The notes under the pieces were generated by a model. It saw only the letters and a list, made by a program, of their open reading frames with translations. It did not search any database and had not been told where the DNA came from. A stretch of DNA of 45,793 nt from Streptomyces roseicoloratus (GTDB lineage: Bacteria; Actinomycetota; Actinomycetes; Streptomycetales; Streptomycetaceae): the NCBI RefSeq assembly GCF_004117935.1, contig NZ_SDOY01000121.1, positions 1 to 45,793 on the forward strand, written 5' to 3'. The position numbers and the translations under genes were made by a program. The stretch's first letter is position 1; each line of letters begins with the position of its first letter. This document shows positions 42,738-45,793 of the stretch, one piece after another.

Positions 42738-42773
42738 GAGAGGCGTTCGGACGATCCTGTCCGGGCGCCTCTC
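42738..42773 (+). terminator. Terminator after the radical SAM gene
   Basis: gagaggcg/cgcctctc (8 bp), two T.G wobble pairs, then cggac/gtccg around a 6-nt loop, followed by gccgttt. Confidence 0.75.
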
Positions 42774-42987
42774 GCCGTTTCCGCGGGCCGGGCGACCACC
42801 TGAAGCACGAGACGGCCGTGCGCCGTACCGGGGTCGATGTGGGCCGGTGCCCCCGTGACTGCCTCGAACCCGATGCCTCGCTCTCGGAGGGTCTCGCCAA
42901 CACGTAGTCCGAGCAGCCCGCGTATCAGTCGGGTGACGGCCCGGCGGAAGGTGAACCTTCCGCCGGGCCGTCGGCGTCCTGGTGGTC
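42774..42987. other. Spacer before the repeat-protein gene
   Basis: No convincing gene is visible. It contains a strong hairpin at 42935-42972 and no obvious TANNNT/TTGAC pair. The promoter of the repeat-protein gene, if there is one, must be in here. Confidence 0.5.
42935..42972. terminator. Strong hairpin 15 bp before the repeat-protein start
   Basis: A perfect 17-bp stem (42935-42951 / 42956-42972) with a tgaa loop. Its form is that of a terminator. It lies so close to the next ATG that it would end up in, or just before, that gene's leader. Confidence 0.85.
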
Positions 42988-44493
42988 ATGAGCACGGAAA
43001 ACCCGGAGCCCGTCCCGCCCGCCCCGCACGCGCTGATCCGCATCCCGGTGCGGATCGTCGTGCTGCTCCTCGTCCTGCCGGTCCGCATGGCCTGGGACGC
43101 CCTCAAGGCCACCGGCCGCTTCGTCGACCGCACCCTGCTCCGCCCGGCGGGCCGCGGCCTGGCCTGGCTCTACGACCACACGGTCCGCCGCCCGGCCCGA
43201 TGGCTGTGGCACGAGGTCCTCGTCCCGGCGGGCCGCGGCGTGGCCTGGGCGGTGACGGGCGTCGGGCGCGGGATCGGGTGGGTCTTCGGCGGGCTGTGGC
43301 GGGGTGTCGCGTGGGCCGGTACGGGTGCCGGGCGCGGGCTGGCCTGGGGGCTCGCCCGGCTCTGGCGGGGGCTCGTGGTCGTGGGCACGGTGCTCGGGAA
43401 GGGGATCGCCTGGCCGTTGGCCGGTCTCTGGCGGTATGTGGTCGTGCCCGTCGTCCGGTACGGGGTGGTCGTGCCCCTCGGGTGGGTGTACCGCTCGGTG
43501 CTCGTTCCGGTGGGGCGCGCGGTCGGGTGGCTGCTCACCCGTTCGGGGCGCGGGCTGGCGTGGCTGTTCACCGGGCTCGGCCGCGGGCTGGCGTGGGTGT
43601 TCGGCGGGCTCTGGCGGGGGCTGGCGTGGGTGTTCGGCGGGCTCTGGCGGGGGCTGGCGTGGGTGTTCGGCGGGCTCTGGCGGGGGCTGGCGTGGGTGTT
43701 CGGCGGGCTCTGGCGGGGGCTGGCGTGGGTGTTCGGCGGGCTCTGGCGGGGGCTGGCGTGGGTGTTCGGCGGGCTCTGGCGAGGGCTGGCGTGGGTGCTC
43801 TCCGCTGTCGGGCGGGGGCTCGTGTGGCTCGGGCGGGGGATCGGCTGGGCGGTCTCCGGGCTCTGGCGGGGGCTGGTGGCCGGGGTCGTCCTGCTGGGGA
43901 AGGCGGTGGCGTGGCCGTTCGCCGCGGTGTGGCGGTACCTGGTCGTGCCCGTCGTCACGTACGGCATCGTCCGGCCGGCGGTCTGGCTGTGGCGGCGGGT
44001 CCTCGTGCCCGTCGGGCGTGAGGTGCGCGACGCGCTCGCCATCTGCTGGCGGGCCGCCGGCTTCGTGTCCCGCGCCGTGGGGCGCGGCATCGCCTGGGTG
44101 GCCCGCAATCTGGTGGCGCGGCCACTGGTCTGGGCGGCGCGTCACCTGGTCGCGCGGCCGGTCTCGTGGGTCGCGCGGAACCTGGTGCGGCGGCCCGCCG
44201 TCTGGGTGTACCGGGAGGTCTGCACGCCCGCCGGGCACTGGGTGCGGGACTCCGTGTGGAACCCGGCCCGCAGGGCCGCCGCCGAGGCGCGGCAGGCGGC
44301 GCGCGCGGCGCTCGCCTCCGCCCGCGACACCGTCCGGCAGGCCCGTCAGGACGCCTGGCGGGCACTGATCGGCGGGAGCGGGTCGGACCGGGCCGGGGAA
44401 CCGCAGGTGGCGGGTGCGCGTACTCTGGGTAGTACAACGAACGTCCCCGGCGCGGCGCCCGCACCCGAGATCTCCCCGCAGAAGCGGGGGTGA
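42988..44493 (+). CDS. Trp/Arg-rich hendecad-repeat protein of unknown function
   Basis: A 501-residue protein I do not recognise. After MSTENPEPVPPAPHA comes a hydrophobic stretch (IRIPVRIVVLLLVLPVR). Then the whole chain is built from 11-residue units of the type GRGLAWxxxGLWR. Residues 200-265 are six exact copies of GLAWVFGGLWR. Two 30-residue blocks, starting WRYVVVPVVRYG (about 148-177) and WRYLVVPVVTYG (about 315-344), both end VLVPVGR; a weaker one is near 65-88. Residues 370-405 are three 12-residue units of the type WVARNLVARPLV. The tail is Ala/Arg-rich and helical. Codons favour G at position three, unlike the C-rich neighbours. ATG 42988 has no good Shine-Dalgarno. Membrane-surface association is inferred from the Trp/Arg periodicity. 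Confidence 0.7.
   Translation: MSTENPEPVPPAPHALIRIPVRIVVLLLVLPVRMAWDALKATGRFVDRTLLRPAGRGLAWLYDHTVRRPARWLWHEVLVPAGRGVAWAVTGVGRGIGWVFGGLWRGVAWAGTGAGRGLAWGLARLWRGLVVVGTVLGKGIAWPLAGLWRYVVVPVVRYGVVVPLGWVYRSVLVPVGRAVGWLLTRSGRGLAWLFTGLGRGLAWVFGGLWRGLAWVFGGLWRGLAWVFGGLWRGLAWVFGGLWRGLAWVFGGLWRGLAWVFGGLWRGLAWVLSAVGRGLVWLGRGIGWAVSGLWRGLVAGVVLLGKAVAWPFAAVWRYLVVPVVTYGIVRPAVWLWRRVLVPVGREVRDALAICWRAAGFVSRAVGRGIAWVARNLVARPLVWAARHLVARPVSWVARNLVRRPAVWVYREVCTPAGHWVRDSVWNPARRAAAEARQAARAALASARDTVRQARQDAWRALIGGSGSDRAGEPQVAGARTLGSTTNVPGAAPAPEISPQKRG
43585..43782 (+). repeat. 33-bp coding tandem repeat, six units
   Basis: Units start at 43585, 43618, 43651, 43684, 43717 and 43750. The first five are identical at all 33 positions; the sixth differs only in its last base (cga for cgg). 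A degenerate seventh follows at 43783. Each unit encodes GLAWVFGGLWR and contains G runs, so the coding strand can also form G-quadruplexes. Confidence 0.97.
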
Positions 44494-44575
44494 GCCGGGC
44501 GGGACCCCCAGGGCACACCCGCATTTCGAGGGCGGCGCGGCCGGCCGTGCCGCCCCGCATCGAGGAGAAGAACCA

Positions 44576-45409
44576 CTGGGCAAGCGACAGCCCGAAGGCC
44601 CGCCGCCCGCACCGGCGGTGCAGCGCATCCGACTGCGCTACACCAAGCGCGGCCGCCTCCGGTTCACCAGCCACCGTGACTTCCAGCGCGCTTTCGAGCG
44701 TGCGCTGCGCCGTGCCGAGGTGCCCATGGCGTACTCGGCCGGATTCACCCCGCACCCGAAGGTCTCGTACGCCAACGCCGCCCCGACGGGTACGGGCTCC
44801 GAGGCCGAGTACCTCGAGATCGCGCTCACCGAGTCCCGAGACCCGGAGACGCTGCGCGCCATGCTCGACGAGTCCATGCCGACGGGCCTCGACATCGTCG
44901 ACGCCGTGGAGGCCCGGACCTCCGGCCTCGCCGACCGGCTCACCGCCTCCGTGTGGGAGCTGCGGCTCGACGGCGTCGACGTGGACGCGGCCCGCAAGGC
45001 CGTCGACGCGTTTCTCGCGGCCGAGACCGTGGAAGTACAGCGCAAGACCAAGAACGGTCTGCGCACCTTCGACACCCGCGGTGCCGTCGTGGAGCTGACC
45101 GCGGTCCCCGCCCCGGGCGATCCCCAGGGTGATGGGCCGCTGGACAGCGCCTGTGCGATACTGCGGCTGGTTGTTCGGCACGTGACACCTGCCGTACGAC
45201 CCGACGACGTCCTGTCCGGTCTCCGAGCTGTGGCCGACCTGGCGCCGCCGGTCCCCGCTGCGGTGACCAGGCTGGCGCAGGGGCTCTTCGACGAGGAGTC
45301 CGGCACGGTGACCGACCCGCTCGCGCCCGACCGCGAGGCTGTCACGGCCGCTCCACCCACGGCCGCCGCGACCACCTCTGCGACGGCGCCGGGTGCGGGC
45401 ACCGCGTAA
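44576..45409 (+). CDS. Radical-SAM-linked protein, DUF2344 / TIGR03936 family
   Basis: A 277-residue protein. Homology covers VQRIRLRYTKRGRLRFTSHRDFQRAFERALRRAEVPMAYSAGF, with the FSPHP-like FTPHPKVSYANA and LEIALTE, typical of the partner of TIGR03960 radical SAM proteins; the tail is Ala/Thr-rich. Its reaction is unknown. Start: the CTG at 44576 (LGKRQPEGPPPAPAVQR) has a perfect gaggag 8 nt upstream. The canonical alternatives are GTG 44618, with no Shine-Dalgarno, and ATG 44414, inside the previous gene. I favour CTG on spacing. RNase E follows after 235 bp. Confidence 0.88.
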   Translation: MGKRQPEGPPPAPAVQRIRLRYTKRGRLRFTSHRDFQRAFERALRRAEVPMAYSAGFTPHPKVSYANAAPTGTGSEAEYLEIALTESRDPETLRAMLDESMPTGLDIVDAVEARTSGLADRLTASVWELRLDGVDVDAARKAVDAFLAAETVEVQRKTKNGLRTFDTRGAVVELTAVPAPGDPQGDGPLDSACAILRLVVRHVTPAVRPDDVLSGLRAVADLAPPVPAAVTRLAQGLFDEESGTVTDPLAPDREAVTAAPPTAAATTSATAPGAGTA

Positions 45410-45644
45410 GGACCGGTCGTCGCAGCGCCGCCCTGGACTCGGGAGCCATCTGGGTCGGGCAGCGCACTGACCAGGAGACTTTCGCCAGGCCGTCCGCACA
45501 GGGCGTACGGAACCGGCGAGCCAGACACTGAAGCTCCCGTGCGGCGCCCGCGCCCCGGGCGGCGGTACCGCGCTTCCCGCGCGTCCGTGCCGCCGGACCG
45601 GAACCAGGCGCGGCGCCCGGGAGCGTGACGGGAGAACCGCCCGC
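45410..45644 (+). promoter_or_regulatory. rne upstream/leader region
   Basis: 235 bp without a gene. It holds several small GC inverted repeats but no single long hairpin. RNase E genes often carry long leaders that the enzyme itself cuts, so this may be an autoregulatory 5' UTR (inference). Confidence 0.4.
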
Positions 45645-45793
45645 ATGCTCGAACAGCCCGAAGAGAACGAGAACACCGCACCCGGTGACAAGCTGCCGCC
45701 GCGCCGTCGGCGGCGCGCCGCTTCCCGGCCGGCCGGCCCGCCGGTGACGGCCGGAGGTACCGACGCCGCCGAGACCGCCGCCCCGGCCGCCGA
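45645..45793 (+). CDS. rne: Ribonuclease E/G, N-terminal fragment (3'-partial)
   Basis: ATG 45645 opens MLEQPEENENTAPGDKLPPR, then an Arg stretch PRRRRRAASRPAGPP and Ala/Thr-rich sequence to the window edge. This acidic start followed by the RRRRRAASRPAGPP motif is, from memory, the disordered N-terminal extension of Streptomyces RNase E (the S1/catalytic core lies downstream of the edge). gggag lies 13 nt upstream. The gene position after the radical SAM/DUF2344 pair fits. Confidence 0.82.
   Translation, partial: MLEQPEENENTAPGDKLPPRRRRRAASRPAGPPVTAGGTDAAETAAPAA

Noticed and set aside
42722..42907. 61-codon frame after the radical SAM terminator (ends GLANT)
   Set aside because: It begins inside the preceding ORF/terminator, has no ribosome site and no homology that I recognise.
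43585..43815. CRISPR-like direct repeats
   Set aside because: The units are contiguous without spacers, in frame and coding, and no cas genes are nearby.
42925..44628. Long minus-strand open frames opposite the repeat protein (Pro/Glu/His/Ser repeats)
   Set aside because: They are the complement of the 33-bp repeats read in other frames. The plus-strand frame gives a regular amphipathic pattern and a plausible N-terminus; the minus frames have no start signal or homology.

Overview
The window is very GC-rich, third codon positions are almost always G or C, GTG starts are common, and the gene order (rne – radical SAM/DUF2344 pair – mre cluster – ndk – folC – valS – clpX/clpP2/clpP1/tig – sodF – pepN) is that of the core chromosome of Streptomyces or a very close relative. 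I see no phage, plasmid, insertion sequence, CRISPR array or rRNA operon. Homology calls rest on motifs and remembered family sequences; no search was run.

Region by region. 1-6.7 kb: the 3' end of an exported serine hydrolase, a possible PD-(D/E)XK-fold protein, aminopeptidase N, a divergent mycothiol-dependent-nitroreductase-like DsbA-fold protein, and the iron superoxide dismutase gene sodF with a very good Nur (nickel repressor) box. 6.8-13.9 kb: three paralogous amino-acid permeases, all on the minus strand, interleaved with a solitary biotin transporter (bioY) and a berberine-bridge-type FAD oxidoreductase. 14.2-19.4 kb: ribose-5-phosphate isomerase B overlapping a Nei-type DNA glycosylase, an Eis-like acetyltransferase, a membrane PP2C phosphatase followed by an HD hydrolase, a small membrane protein and an amphi-Trp protein. 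19.5-24.4 kb: tRNA-Gly and tRNA-Pro, then the protein quality-control block tig, clpP1-clpP2, clpX. 24.5-32.2 kb: a membrane-anchored proline/glutamine-rich protein, valS, an orphan sensor kinase, folC with a DUF4233 membrane protein, and ndk. 32.6-38.8 kb: mreB-mreC-mreD-pbp2-rodA, the lateral/spore-wall synthesis operon. 39-45.8 kb: a CYTH-CHAD (polyphosphate-type) protein, the B12-binding radical SAM protein (TIGR03960), a 501-residue tryptophan/arginine repeat protein, the radical-SAM-linked DUF2344 protein (TIGR03936), and the start of RNase E.

Most of the window is housekeeping. The most unusual item is the gene at 42988-44493. It lies between two genes that normally work as a pair and encodes a protein built from 11- and 12-residue Trp/Arg repeats. 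Five consecutive 33-bp units are identical at the DNA level and a sixth differs by one base, so the array has expanded recently. I do not recognise a function for it. Other points of interest are three genes (valS, folC, CYTH-CHAD) with a TANNNT box exactly 6 nt before the start codon, a probable CTG start with a strong Shine-Dalgarno sequence for the DUF2344 gene, a C-tract array (G-quadruplex-prone on the minus strand) at the CYTH-CHAD promoter, and several perfect inverted repeats in promoter or leader positions with no adjacent regulator.
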